Part shown: in pieces, positions 54,649 through 63,186 of the stretch
Numbering within the stretch: position 1 is the stretch's first letter
Layout: every line of letters begins with the position of its first letter
Origin: Bradyrhizobium sediminis
GTDB lineage: Bacteria; Pseudomonadota; Alphaproteobacteria; Rhizobiales; Xanthobacteraceae
Assembly (NCBI RefSeq): GCF_018736085.1
Contig: NZ_CP076134.1
Span: 4,660,501 to 4,724,500 of the forward strand
Reading direction: 5' to 3'
Length of the DNA stretch: 64,000 nucleotides
The notes under the pieces: generated by a model
What the model saw: only the letters and a program-made list of their open reading frames with translations
What the model was told of the DNA's origin: nothing
Databases searched by the model: none
Translations under genes and position numbers: made by a program

Positions 54649-55362
54649 TTAGTCAAGCGCAGCCTCCGGGTGCCCGACCTGCGCATAGGCGCGACGGGTC
54701 GCGTCGTTCAGGTAAGTCTCCAGCTGAAGGCGGCACTTTTCCATGGTCTCGGCATCTGCGTCCGGCGGCACGAAAACCGCATCAATACCTACCACTGCGC
54801 CGCGCCCGAATGGCAAATTAATGGTGGTGCGGTCCCAATTGTTCAATCGGGCGAAACGGCTGGTGACCATGGCAAACGGCAGGATCGGCCGTCCGGATTC
54901 CCGCGCCAGCATGATGATGCCGAGGCCTGCGACCCGCGAGCGCTTCGGCACGTCGGCGGTCGATGCAACATTATAGCCCTGCTCGAGCGCCTGCACCATT
55001 TCCCTGAACGCGCCGACGCCGCCCTTGCGATGAAACGCGCCGCCATGATCGCCGGAACCGCGAATGGTCTCGATACCGAGACGTTCGGCCGCAATGGCGT
55101 TGAATTCGCCGTCGCGATGCCGCGAGATCAAGACCTTGGCGCGGTGGCTCTCCTTGGTCTTGATGAACGGCGTCAGGAAATGCTGGCCGTGCCAGAAGGC
55201 GAAGATCACCGGCTGCGCCGGCTCGACCAGTTCATAGACGTTTGGCGGATCGTAACTGAACTTGTTGGTCAGCCAGACCAGCCGCAGGTACTCGGCCGCG
55301 AGAATTCCCACAGCGCGCTGAACCCAGCTGCTGCGCAGCAGATTGCGAATTAGCTTTTTCAA
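54649..55362 (-). CDS. DUF374 lysophospholipid acyltransferase-like protein
   Basis: A 237-residue membrane-associated protein with a hydrophobic N-terminus and IFAFWHGQHFLTPFI, ISRHRDGEFNAIAAERLGIETIRGS and GAFREMVQALEQGYNVASTADVPKRSR, the pattern of DUF374 proteins related to acyltransferases of the LPLAT fold. Its place between DUF4170 and waaA/lpxK points to a role in lipid A or envelope lipid assembly. The exact acyl donor and acceptor are unknown. The start overlaps the DUF4170 stop. Confidence 0.88.
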   Translation of the reverse strand: MKKLIRNLLRSSWVQRAVGILAAEYLRLVWLTNKFSYDPPNVYELVEPAQPVIFAFWHGQHFLTPFIKTKESHRAKVLISRHRDGEFNAIAAERLGIETIRGSGDHGGAFHRKGGVGAFREMVQALEQGYNVASTADVPKRSRVAGLGIIMLARESGRPILPFAMVTSRFARLNNWDRTTINLPFGRGAVVGIDAVFVPPDADAETMEKCRLQLETYLNDATRRAYAQVGHPEAALD

Positions 55363-55607
55363 CGGGCAGGCTTCGCGTCTTGACCTGGATCGAGCAGCCG
55401 GTGGAGATGAACGATGAAGTAGCGCATGTGGGCGTTGTCCACGGTTTGCTGCGCCTTCGCTTTCCAGGCCGCGTAGGCGGTCGCGTAGTTGGGAAATACG
55501 CCGACGATCTCGACCTGATTGAGATCCTTGAACGTGGTGTGTTCGAGGTCGGTCAACTCGCCCCCGATAACGAGATGCAGCAATTGCTGCTGGGCACTAT
55601 CTGGCAT
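55359..55607 (-). CDS. DUF4170 domain-containing protein
   Basis: An 82-residue soluble protein (LHLVIGGELTDLEHTTFKDL, VEIVGVFPNYATAYAAWKAK, AHMRYFIVHLHRLLDP), a small alphaproteobacterial family of unknown function. It overlaps the DUF374 gene by four bases, so it is coupled to the LPS block. Confidence 0.9.
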   Translation of the reverse strand: MPDSAQQQLLHLVIGGELTDLEHTTFKDLNQVEIVGVFPNYATAYAAWKAKAQQTVDNAHMRYFIVHLHRLLDPGQDAKPAR

Positions 55608-55666
55608 GCTTCATTTTCCTAATGCGGTGCCCGGCAAGTGGCAGTCGCGACGCGTAGCGAGGACGC

Positions 55667-56500
55667 TCAGGGCAACGGGCGGTTGCGAAAATGCTCGACG
55701 ATGCGCGCATGACGATCGCGACCCGCTGCCACCAGCACCCCGTGCGTCACCTCCCGGCGATTGTAGAGGATCGTGTCCCCCGAGAGAGCGGTCATGTTAC
55801 CATTCGCTTCCTGCACGATCAAATTGGCCGCGGCAAGGTCCCAGTCGCGGCTTTGACCGCCGGCGAAAGCCGCCTCCAGGCTGCCCTGCGCGACCCGACA
55901 CAGCCGCAGCGCCAGCGATCCGATTCGGGGGTGCAGCACAATCTCCTGAGGCGACCGGCTGAGCCGTTCGACCAGCGGTTTCGGACCCGCCACGCGCGTG
56001 AAATCCAGCTCGCCGCCGGGCGCCGCGCGGACCGTCACATCGTTGCGCACCGCGCCGCGGCCGCGCATGGCAAAGAAGAATTCATCGCTGGCCGGCGCAA
56101 ACACCGCCGCCAGTACCGGCGTCGCATCCTCGACCAGCGCCACACTGACGCACCAGTCTTCGCGGCCGGCAAGATAACCCCGGGTGCCGTCGATCGGATC
56201 GACGATCCAGGTTAGCCGCTTCTGAAGCCGCACCTCGTCGTCGATGCTTTCTTCCGACAGCCAGCCGTAATCCGGCGTGGCCGAGCGCAGCCTTTTTTCC
56301 AGGAGATCATTGACCGCGATATCGGCCTCGGAAACCGGCGACGACGCGCCCTTGGTCCAGTTCTTCAATTCGGTGCGGAACAGCGACAGCGCCAGCGCGC
56401 CAGCCTCCCGAACAGTATCGGTCAGCAATGCGGCGTCGTGCGCCAGTACATCGCGCGCCAGGACCCCGCTGTGCACGCTTTCGGCTTTAACGTCCGCCAA
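55667..56500 (-). CDS. CysQ / inositol-monophosphatase family phosphatase
   Basis: A 277-residue Li-sensitive-type phosphatase with metal-binding motifs WLSEESIDD, IVDPIDGTRGYLAG and SRDWDLAAANLIVQEANG. It most likely hydrolyses 3'-phosphoadenosine 5'-phosphate (CysQ), though an inositol or other monophosphate substrate is possible. Its start overlaps the end of pmbA by 14 bases, so the two are co-transcribed. Confidence 0.88.
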   Translation of the reverse strand: MADVKAESVHSGVLARDVLAHDAALLTDTVREAGALALSLFRTELKNWTKGASSPVSEADIAVNDLLEKRLRSATPDYGWLSEESIDDEVRLQKRLTWIVDPIDGTRGYLAGREDWCVSVALVEDATPVLAAVFAPASDEFFFAMRGRGAVRNDVTVRAAPGGELDFTRVAGPKPLVERLSRSPQEIVLHPRIGSLALRLCRVAQGSLEAAFAGGQSRDWDLAAANLIVQEANGNMTALSGDTILYNRREVTHGVLVAAGRDRHARIVEHFRNRPLP

Positions 56501-57893
56501 GCGTCAGTCCCTCGATGCGAACCGTCGGCGCATTGACGCCGTAACGGAATTCCAGATCGTTGGCGGGCGCCATCGACTTGAAGATCTCAAACAGATGTCC
56601 CGCGATCGTCACCTCGCTCACTGCATAGGTGATTTGGCCATTTTCGATCCAGAAGCCGGATGCGCCGCGGCTGTAGTCGCCGGTGACGCCATTGACGCCC
56701 GAGCCGATCAGGTCGGTGACGTAGAATCCCTGTTTGATGTCGGAGATCAGTTCGGCCGGGGTGGGCTCTCCTGCCTCGAGATGCAGATTGTACGGTCCCG
56801 GCGACGGCGACGACGACACGCCGCGGTGGGCGTGGCCGGTCGTGACCAGCCCCAGTTCGCGCCCGGTCGCGGAATCCAGCAGCCACGAGGTCAGCACGCC
56901 TTCATCGATAATGGCGAGCTTCCTGACCTTGACGCCCTCGGCGTCGAACGACTGCGAGCGCAATCCGCGCACCCGCAGGGGATCGTCGATGATGCGGATG
57001 TTCTTGCCGAACAATTGCTGGCCGAGGCGGTCCTTGAGAAAACTGGTCTTGCGCGCGATCGAGGCGCCGTTGACGGCTCCCACCAGGTGACCGACCAGCG
57101 AGCCGGAAACCCGGGGATCGAACACCACAGGCACCTTGCAGGTTTCGACCTTGCGCGGATTGGCGCGCGCGACCGTGCGCTCGCCCGCCTTGCGGCCGAC
57201 GCTTTCGGGCGAGGCAAGATCGGAAGCGTGCGGCGCCGTGGTGTAGTCGTAGTCGCGCTCCATGCCGGTGCCGTCGCCCGTTATCGCGGTCATCGAGATG
57301 CTCTGGCTCGAGCGCAAATAGGAGCCGTGGAAGCCGGTGGAGGTCACCAGCACCATGCCGCCGATGCCGGCCGAGGCCGACGACCCGCCCGATTTGGTCA
57401 CGCCCTTGACGGCGAGCGCGGCCGCTTCCGCCTCGCAGGCGCGGCGTTCGAGTTCCGATGTCGAGGGTACCTTGGGATCGAGCAGATCGAGGTCGGGAAA
57501 ATCCCGCGCCAGCAAGGACGGATCGGCGAGACCTACATATTTGTCGTCGGGCGCGACCCGCGCCATCGCCACCGCACGCTCGGCAAGCTTCGCGACGCCA
57601 TCGCCGCTGACGTCGTTGGTCGAGACCACTGCCTGGCGCTGTCCGACCAGCACGCGCAGTCCGACGTCGTCGCCTTCCGAGCGTTCGGATTCCTGGACGC
57701 GTCCGTCGCGCACCTCGACGCCTTGCGAGATGCCGCGCACCGCCACCGCGTCGGCGGCGTCCGCCCCGGCGCGCCGCGCCGCCTCGACCAGGCGCTGCGC
57801 CAGCGTGCTCAGCGCCGATTGGTCGAACAGATCGGATGTCGCGGTATCGGATGAAAGCGCGGATGCGGCTGATGGTGAAGAGATCACGAACAA
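56487..57893 (-). CDS. pmbA: TldE/PmbA-type protease subunit
   Basis: The 468-residue protein is of the TldD/PmbA fold (GVEVRDGRVQESERSEGDDVG, FDPRVSGSLVGHLVGAVNGASIARKTSF, TGDYSRGASGFWIENGQI). It lacks the HExxxH zinc motif of TldD, so it is the PmbA (TldE) side that forms the heteromeric protease with TldD, coded elsewhere. First gene of the run leading into the cysQ-like gene. Confidence 0.92.
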   Translation of the reverse strand: MFVISSPSAASALSSDTATSDLFDQSALSTLAQRLVEAARRAGADAADAVAVRGISQGVEVRDGRVQESERSEGDDVGLRVLVGQRQAVVSTNDVSGDGVAKLAERAVAMARVAPDDKYVGLADPSLLARDFPDLDLLDPKVPSTSELERRACEAEAAALAVKGVTKSGGSSASAGIGGMVLVTSTGFHGSYLRSSQSISMTAITGDGTGMERDYDYTTAPHASDLASPESVGRKAGERTVARANPRKVETCKVPVVFDPRVSGSLVGHLVGAVNGASIARKTSFLKDRLGQQLFGKNIRIIDDPLRVRGLRSQSFDAEGVKVRKLAIIDEGVLTSWLLDSATGRELGLVTTGHAHRGVSSSPSPGPYNLHLEAGEPTPAELISDIKQGFYVTDLIGSGVNGVTGDYSRGASGFWIENGQITYAVSEVTIAGHLFEIFKSMAPANDLEFRYGVNAPTVRIEGLTLGGR

Positions 57894-58022
57894 AATCCCG
57901 AGGATTCAAGGAGGATCGAAGCAGGCCCGGATGCAAATCGGCCGATATCTCAAATGTGCCTGATTCACAGGGATTTCAAGCATTTGTTGGGCCCGAAAGC
58001 GAAAGATTTTCGCCATGCCCGC

Positions 58023-58070
58023 AAGGTCTCGTCAATCATGTGAGCCAAGGTCTTGTCAATCATGCGGGCG
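58023..58070. repeat. Imperfect 24-bp tandem repeat upstream of pmbA
   Basis: AAGGTCTCGTCAATCATGTG (58023-58042) and AAGGTCTTGTCAATCATGCG (58047-58066) begin two adjacent 24-bp units with about 20 of 24 positions equal. On the minus strand each gives CATGATTGAC, and one contains TTGACA, which could be part of the pmbA promoter. The rest of the gap from 57894 to 58150 has no gene. Confidence 0.7.
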
Positions 58071-58151
58071 GATGCATGGCCGGTGACGCCGGATTAACCA
58101 GCCTTTTTAAGCGATTTCGGAGAGGGGCTCGGCTACGGTCTCGCGTATCGA

Positions 58152-58252
58152 CCGGGAGCATAATCCCGGCGGGGAGACAAAGCCGTGAGGCGTCAAACAG
58201 CAACAAGCGGGTTCAATCCCGCCGGGTCGAGCCGCGCATTGCGGCTCGACCC
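58152..58252 (+). promoter_or_regulatory. Structured leader with mutually exclusive stems over the DUF6101 start
   Basis: Four stems can be drawn: H1 58152-58157 with 58164-58169 (CCGGGA/TCCCGG); P 58165-58173 with 58218-58226 (CCCGGCGGG/CCCGCCGGG); H2 58207-58211 with 58218-58222; H3 58224-58235 with 58241-58252 (GGGTCGAGCCGC/GCGGCTCGACCC, then TCTTT). P competes with both H1 and H2 and covers part of the GGGGAG ribosome-binding site (58171-58176). This could be a cis-acting RNA switch; no ligand or family is known to me. Confidence 0.45.
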
Positions 58253-58709
58253 TCTTTCCCTGCCCGTCCGCTTCGATGCGCACGATATCCGCGCAGACGG
58301 CGGCGTCCGGCAGATCGAACTTCACCGCGAACGCGTCGTGCTGCGCCGCGCCGTCCACGGCATGCGGATGGCGGTCAACGTCCGCGTCAGCGATTTTCTC
58401 GGCGTTGGCCTGCGCGGCATCGACGACGCCCAGATGCTGGTTCTCGCGCATCGCGATCCGTCATTGACGATCCCCTTGTGCGTCAGCTCCGACCGCGACG
58501 AGATCGCAGCGGCCTGGCAGATGTGGAGCGACATCTTCGCGCTGCCGCAATTGCCGGAAGACAAGCCGCGCCAGCCCGCGGCGCGGCGCCGGCGTCACAA
58601 CGCGATCCGGACGCGGCGTCCAAAATTCCTGGTGCGGCGACGCGCCGGCGATCTGCTCAATCCGGCCAACATCCATCAGGGCGAACGCGAGATCATCGCG
58701 AGGAACTGA
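58185..58709 (+). CDS. DUF6101 family protein
   Basis: A 174-residue basic cytoplasmic protein: RRQTATSGFNPAGSSRALRL, then HRERVVLRRAVHGMRMAVNV and VLAHRDPSLTIPLCVSSDRD, with an arginine-rich C-terminus (ARRRRHNAIRTRRPKFLVRR). I recognise it as a Bradyrhizobium-type family of unknown function. The GTG at 58185 is chosen because GGGGAG lies eight bases ahead and relatives share the N-terminus; the start region folds into competing stems. Confidence 0.8.
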   Translation: MRRQTATSGFNPAGSSRALRLDPLSLPVRFDAHDIRADGGVRQIELHRERVVLRRAVHGMRMAVNVRVSDFLGVGLRGIDDAQMLVLAHRDPSLTIPLCVSSDRDEIAAAWQMWSDIFALPQLPEDKPRQPAARRRRHNAIRTRRPKFLVRRRAGDLLNPANIHQGEREIIARN

Positions 58710-58732
58710 CGCCTACACGATCGGCGGAGATT

Positions 58733-60301
58733 TCATCCAGCCGCCGCGTTCGCCGCGCCACTTCCAGCCATCGACGAGTCCGGGACAGCCTGCGGCAGAT
58801 ACATCCGCACAATCGTGCCGAGGCCGGGTTCGCTGTCGATCGAGACGTGACCGTTGGACTGCTTCACGAAGCCGTAGACCATGCTGAGGCCGAGCCCGCT
58901 GCCTTTGCCGCTCTCCCTGGTCGTAAAGAACGGCTCAAAGACACGCCCGATCACATCCTTCGGAATTCCCTCGCCGTCGTCGCCGACCGCAATCAACACG
59001 TAGTCGCCGGGCGGGACGTCCGGATGCAGTCTTTGATGATGCCGGTCGAACGATGCCGCCGATGTTGCAATCGTCAGGCGGCCACCGGCGGTCATCGCTT
59101 GCTGCGCATTGAGCGCGAGATTGAGCACCGCGGCTTCGAGCTGCGCCGGGTCGGCGAAGGCCGCCGGCAGGTCAGGGGCGAAATCAACTCTGATCTCGAT
59201 GTCCTTGCGCAAGGTCCGGCGCAGCCGTTCCTGCACCTCGCCGAGCAAATCGTTGCAATCGATTTCGGCCGGGCGAAGGGTTTGCCGGCGGCCGAATGCC
59301 AGCAACTGCTGGGTCAATTCGGCGCCGCGATCGGCGGCCCGGCCGATGCTCTCGGCGAATTGCACCAGGTCCGGCCGCGGCTGCAATTGCTCGCCGAGCA
59401 GCTCGGCATTGCCGAGGATCACGGTCAGGAGATTGTTGAAGTCGTGGGCGACGCCGCCGGAGAGGTTTCCCACCATCTCCATCTTTTGCGCCTGCACGAG
59501 CTGCGTTTCGGTCCGCTTCAGCTCGGTGAGATCCTCGCAAAAGATCGTAATTCCGCCGACCGTGCCGTCGCCGCTGTACCAGGGCTGCACTTCCCATCTC
59601 AACCACTGCTTCGATCCGTCGGACCGATGGAACGAATCTTCGTTGGCGCGCAAGCCCTCCCCCGCCAGCCCGCGGCGATGGATGTCTTTCCAGCGTTCCG
59701 ATATCCGGGGGAACACCTCGTAATGCGATCGCCCGATCACACCGCCTTCGATGTTGAAATCGCTTCGCCAGCGCGCGCTGGCCGCGAGATAACGCATATC
59801 GGTATCGAACATGGCGATGGCCGCCGGCACGCGCTCGACGAAGTCACGCAGTTGCGCTTCGCTCTGCCGCGTCTGACCGGCGCTGGCGAGCCGCGCCCGC
59901 GAGATGCGCACGGCCTCCGCCATTGCCGAGAAGATCAAGCTGCTTGCGAGAAAGGTCGCCAGACCGATCAGGTCGGCGCCCGACGAGAACGGCGAGACGA
60001 GGATATGCGCCAGCACGGCAGCCACGATGGCTGCCAGAGCGCCGGCGGCGAAGCCGCCGAGCAGAGCCGCTATCGCCACGGCCGGAGACAGCGTCACATA
60101 GGTGAAGCGCCCGCCCAACGCATCGAGGAAGACCACACGAAAAGCAATCGCCGCGAACACCGCGACCAGGGCCCCAATCAGCCGCCACACCAGCGGCTTG
60201 GCATGGCACGTCCCGATAAATTCGAGAATTCGGTCCGCAAGCGAGCCGGCTGACGGCTTGCCTGCATTGAGCCTGGACGAACTAGCCTGACACCGGTCCA
60301 T
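58733..60301 (-). CDS. PAS-containing sensor histidine kinase
   Basis: A 522-residue kinase: several N-terminal membrane helices (about 35-130, DUF4118/MASE-like), a PAS domain (QLRDFVERVPAAIAMFDTDM to GGITIFCEDLTELKR), an H-box VAHDFNNLLTVILGNAELL, N-box LNLALNAQQAM, G1 VGDDGEGIP, and G2 GSGLGLSMVYGFV. The HDFNN H-box marks the HWE-distant HisKA class often used with receiver domains. No response regulator is adjacent, so the partner is unknown. Confidence 0.9.
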   Translation of the reverse strand: MDRCQASSSRLNAGKPSAGSLADRILEFIGTCHAKPLVWRLIGALVAVFAAIAFRVVFLDALGGRFTYVTLSPAVAIAALLGGFAAGALAAIVAAVLAHILVSPFSSGADLIGLATFLASSLIFSAMAEAVRISRARLASAGQTRQSEAQLRDFVERVPAAIAMFDTDMRYLAASARWRSDFNIEGGVIGRSHYEVFPRISERWKDIHRRGLAGEGLRANEDSFHRSDGSKQWLRWEVQPWYSGDGTVGGITIFCEDLTELKRTETQLVQAQKMEMVGNLSGGVAHDFNNLLTVILGNAELLGEQLQPRPDLVQFAESIGRAADRGAELTQQLLAFGRRQTLRPAEIDCNDLLGEVQERLRRTLRKDIEIRVDFAPDLPAAFADPAQLEAAVLNLALNAQQAMTAGGRLTIATSAASFDRHHQRLHPDVPPGDYVLIAVGDDGEGIPKDVIGRVFEPFFTTRESGKGSGLGLSMVYGFVKQSNGHVSIDSEPGLGTIVRMYLPQAVPDSSMAGSGAANAAAG

Positions 60302-60450
60302 CAGCTGGCCCCGTCTGCTCGTTTGATGTCGCCTTCAAGGCCGCCGAAGCCAAGCATCAATCATAAGTCGAAGGATTCGACCGGGACAATTCCGGAGAAA
60401 TACGGGAAGCGCACCGGACGGACATTCGGGGCGGCGGCCGCCGCAGCGCG

Positions 60451-61377
60451 TCAGGCGGCTCGCATCGCCGCTTCCGCGAGCAGTCCTGCAAACAAGAGCA
60501 GCCCCGCGTCGCGGTTGGACTTGAAGATCTTCAGGCACAGCGCCGGGTTCGAAATCTCGAGCCGGGCGATTTGCCAGACCAGATGGACTGCGAATGCGGC
60601 AAGCCCGATCCAGGCCGGCCATCGCGCACCAGCCAGGGCAAGCGCCACGCCGATCAAGACCACCGCCAGACCATAAAACACCACCAGTGCCTGATGGGTG
60701 CGCGCGCCGAACAGCCGCGCGGTCGATTTGACGCCGATCAGCGCGTCGTCCTCGGCATCCTGGTGGGCATAGATGGTGTCGTAGCCGATCACCCAGGCGA
60801 TCGAACCGGCATAGAGCACCAGTGCCGTCGCATCGATCCGTCCCAGCGTCACCGCAAATCCCATCAGCGCACCCCAGGAGAAGGCGAGGCCGAGCACGAT
60901 CTGCGGCCACCAGGTGATCCGCTTCATGAACGGATAGACCGCGACGATGATCAGCGAGGCGATGCCGGTCATGACCGCGAAACGGTTGAACTGCAGCAGG
61001 ACCGCCAGCCCGATCAACGCCTGAACCACCAGAAAGGCCGCCGCCTGCGGCACGCTGACCTGTCCGGCCGGAAGCGGCCGCGACCGCGTCCGTTCGACCA
61101 GCGCGTCGAGATCGCGGTCGGTGATGTCGTTCCAGGTGCAGCCGGCGCCGCGCATCGCGAACGCGCCGACGAAGAACAGCACGATGTTGATCGGCAATCG
61201 GCCGATATCGCCGGCGACGCCGGCGGCGAGCGCCGCCGACCACCAGCACGGCATCAACAGCAGCCAGGATCCGATCGGCCGGTCGAGGCGGCAGAGCCGC
61301 AAATAGGGCCGCGACCAGGACGGCGCGCGGGTGTCGACCCAGTTGCCGGTCGCGTCGGCAACGCGGGCGGTACTCAT
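60451..61377 (-). CDS. ubiA: 4-hydroxybenzoate polyprenyltransferase
   Basis: It prenylates 4-hydroxybenzoate in ubiquinone synthesis. The 308-residue polytopic membrane protein has both Mg-binding aspartate motifs: NDITDRDLD and YAHQDAEDD. The start MSTARVADATGNWVDTRAPS and RPIGSWLLLMPCWW fit the family. Confidence 0.94.
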   Translation of the reverse strand: MSTARVADATGNWVDTRAPSWSRPYLRLCRLDRPIGSWLLLMPCWWSAALAAGVAGDIGRLPINIVLFFVGAFAMRGAGCTWNDITDRDLDALVERTRSRPLPAGQVSVPQAAAFLVVQALIGLAVLLQFNRFAVMTGIASLIIVAVYPFMKRITWWPQIVLGLAFSWGALMGFAVTLGRIDATALVLYAGSIAWVIGYDTIYAHQDAEDDALIGVKSTARLFGARTHQALVVFYGLAVVLIGVALALAGARWPAWIGLAAFAVHLVWQIARLEISNPALCLKIFKSNRDAGLLLFAGLLAEAAMRAA

Positions 61378-61381
61378 CGGA

Positions 61382-62050
61382 TCATCGCGTGAGGACGTTG
61401 CCGTTCAGGGTATCGAAGGTGCTGCCGCCCTTCCGCGTGGCGGTCGCCTCCGGCATCGATGCCGAAGAGCCCAGCACTTCGCTCAGGCTCGGCCCAGCCG
61501 GGCCTCTTGGCTGCTGCTGCGCCACCGCGCAGACTTTCTTCTGCATCGCCTCGGTATTCTTGTGGCCGGTCTTCATCTGGTCCGCGACCTGCGCCGGAAT
61601 CCCGCATTTGGCGGCATGGGTTTCGATATATTTGATCATCTTGATTTCCGCCTGGCCGAAATTGCCGATCAGCTTGCAGGCTTCATCCGGGCTCGCCTTG
61701 CGGTCGCTGGCGGCCTTGATCAGCTTGCCGCGCTTCTCCGCCTCTGCGCGCAAGGGGATGAATCCCTTCATGCATTCATCGGGGGGACCGCCCGCCTGCG
61801 TCGGCGGAGCCGGGGGACGCGAGAATGCGGCGCCGGTGACGGGCGCCGCGCCCGTCGCCGGAAACGGACTGGGGGCTCCCCCGACGGAAGCAGAGGGAGC
61901 CGCGCCATTAACCGGCGGAAACGGCGAAGCGTTGCTCGGAGCGGCCTGACCGGGCAGCGGCGCCGGGAATGCGCCTTGCGCAAAACCCTGGGCGGCATGG
62001 CCGGTAACAAGGGCCACGGTAAGCGGCACAATCAGGCGGCGGATGATCAA
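61382..62050 (-). CDS. Exported hypothetical protein with Pro/Ala-rich linker
   Basis: A 222-residue protein with a signal peptide (IIRRLIVPLTVALVTGHAAQ, cleavage near GFAQ), a Pro/Gly/Ala-rich segment (FPAPLPGQAAPSNASPFPPV) and a folded domain with cysteines (DECMKGFIPL, DEACKLIGNF, AAKCGIPAQV, KKVCAVAQQ). The TTG at 62050 is chosen because GGAGGA lies 7 bases ahead. It ends four bases before ubiA's ATG region begins on the same strand. Function unknown. Confidence 0.75.
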   Translation of the reverse strand: MIIRRLIVPLTVALVTGHAAQGFAQGAFPAPLPGQAAPSNASPFPPVNGAAPSASVGGAPSPFPATGAAPVTGAAFSRPPAPPTQAGGPPDECMKGFIPLRAEAEKRGKLIKAASDRKASPDEACKLIGNFGQAEIKMIKYIETHAAKCGIPAQVADQMKTGHKNTEAMQKKVCAVAQQQPRGPAGPSLSEVLGSSASMPEATATRKGGSTFDTLNGNVLTR

Positions 62051-62254
62051 GGTTGTTCCTCCGGCAAGGTCCAACGGCCCCAGCCTCTTCCCAATGGAAG
62101 AGCGACTTCGAATAGGGCTTTCTACGATTCCTGCCGGTTCTTAACAACCCGCCGATTTTGGCAACAGCGCGGCGTAGAGCCGCGCCGGACGCCATTAATT
62201 CCTTAATTTCGCGGTCCTTTAGGCTAAAAGGCAGCCCCGGACTGGATTACACCC

Positions 62255-63007
62255 ATGCCTCAACTCGATTTTCGTTCGCCCCGGCTGTTTGTCGATGCCG
62301 CGCTGGCAGCGGGCGAAACGGTGGCGCTCGAGCGCAACCAGAGCAATTACCTCGGCAATGTGCTGCGGCTGGCCGCAGGCGAAACGATTCGGGTGTTCAA
62401 CGGACGCGATGGCGAGTGGCAGGCGGCGATTGCGGGTCGCAAGCGGCCCGACAGCCTGACCATCGTGGCCCAGACCCGGCCGCAGGATCGCCTGCCGGAT
62501 CTCGCTTACGTCTTCGCACCGCTGAAGCATGCCCGGCTCGATTATATGGTGCAGAAAGCCGTCGAGATGGGGGCCTCGTCCCTGCAGCCGGTTCTGACCC
62601 GCTTCACCCAGGTCTCGAGGGTCAACAGCGAGCGGATGCGCGCCAATGTGATCGAGGCCGCCGAACAATGCGGCATCCTCAGCATTGCCGGGGTCGCCGA
62701 ACCGATGCCGCTCGATCGCTATCTGAGCCAGCGCGAAACCCAGCGCCTGCTGGTGTTCTGCGACGAGGCCGCGGATGCCACGAGCCCCCTGCAAGCGCTG
62801 CAGGGCGGCCTTGCGGCAGCCCACGGAATCGATGTCCTGATCGGTCCCGAAGGCGGATTTGCCGAGGAGGAGCGCGCGCTGCTGTTGCGGTTGCCGCGGA
62901 TCCTCCGGCTCTCTTTGGGGCCCCGAATCCTGCGCGCCGACACCGCCGGCGTCGCGGCCCTGGCGCTGGTACAGGCAGCGCTCGGCGACTGGGCCGGCAC
63001 GCCATAG
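62255..63007 (+). CDS. rsmE: 16S rRNA (uracil1498-N3)-methyltransferase
   Basis: The 250-residue SPOUT-class enzyme has an N-terminal PUA-like domain (SPRLFVDAALAAGETVALER) and the knotted methyltransferase core (LDYMVQKAVEMGASSLQPVL, EAAEQCGILSI, VLIGPEGGFAEEE, LGPRILRADTAGVAAL). It methylates U1498 of 16S rRNA. Confidence 0.95.
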   Translation: MPQLDFRSPRLFVDAALAAGETVALERNQSNYLGNVLRLAAGETIRVFNGRDGEWQAAIAGRKRPDSLTIVAQTRPQDRLPDLAYVFAPLKHARLDYMVQKAVEMGASSLQPVLTRFTQVSRVNSERMRANVIEAAEQCGILSIAGVAEPMPLDRYLSQRETQRLLVFCDEAADATSPLQALQGGLAAAHGIDVLIGPEGGFAEEERALLLRLPRILRLSLGPRILRADTAGVAALALVQAALGDWAGTP

Positions 63008-63047
63008 GACCGCCGGGCGCCCTGTTCCGGCCCCTTAACAAGCCGTC

Positions 63048-63099
63048 AAGGGACGCTGCCAAGGGACTTGATTAAGGCACTTGATTAAGGGACTTGGCC
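63048..63099. repeat. 13-bp tandem repeat, four units
   Basis: AAGGGACGCTGCC, AAGGGACTTGATT, AAGGCACTTGATT and AAGGGACTTGGCC follow one another with no gap. They lie between rsmE and hisZ, ending 87 bp before the hisZ start codon. The run is short and degenerate, consistent with a small minisatellite or a site array. Confidence 0.75.
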
Positions 63100-63186
63100 G
63101 ATCCCTGTCGAAACCCCGCCCCGGCCATGCTAATGGCTCCGCCAACGAACCCTTTGGAACCCGTTTTTCGGGATTTTGGACTTGAA

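Noticed and set aside
58207..58222. tRNA-like T-arm GCGGGTTCAATCCCGC
   Set aside because: The loop has six bases where a T-loop needs seven, no acceptor, D or anticodon arms fit around it, and it lies in the DUF6101 coding region.
58224..58252. Rho-independent terminator of an upstream small RNA
   Set aside because: The 12-bp stem is perfect but the following TCTTTCC is a weak T-run and the hairpin lies in conserved coding sequence; kept only as part of the leader structure.
57836..60253. 805-codon plus-strand frame spanning pmbA upstream region and the sensor kinase
   Set aside because: It runs antisense to the kinase with all its motifs and across the DUF6101 gene in another frame.
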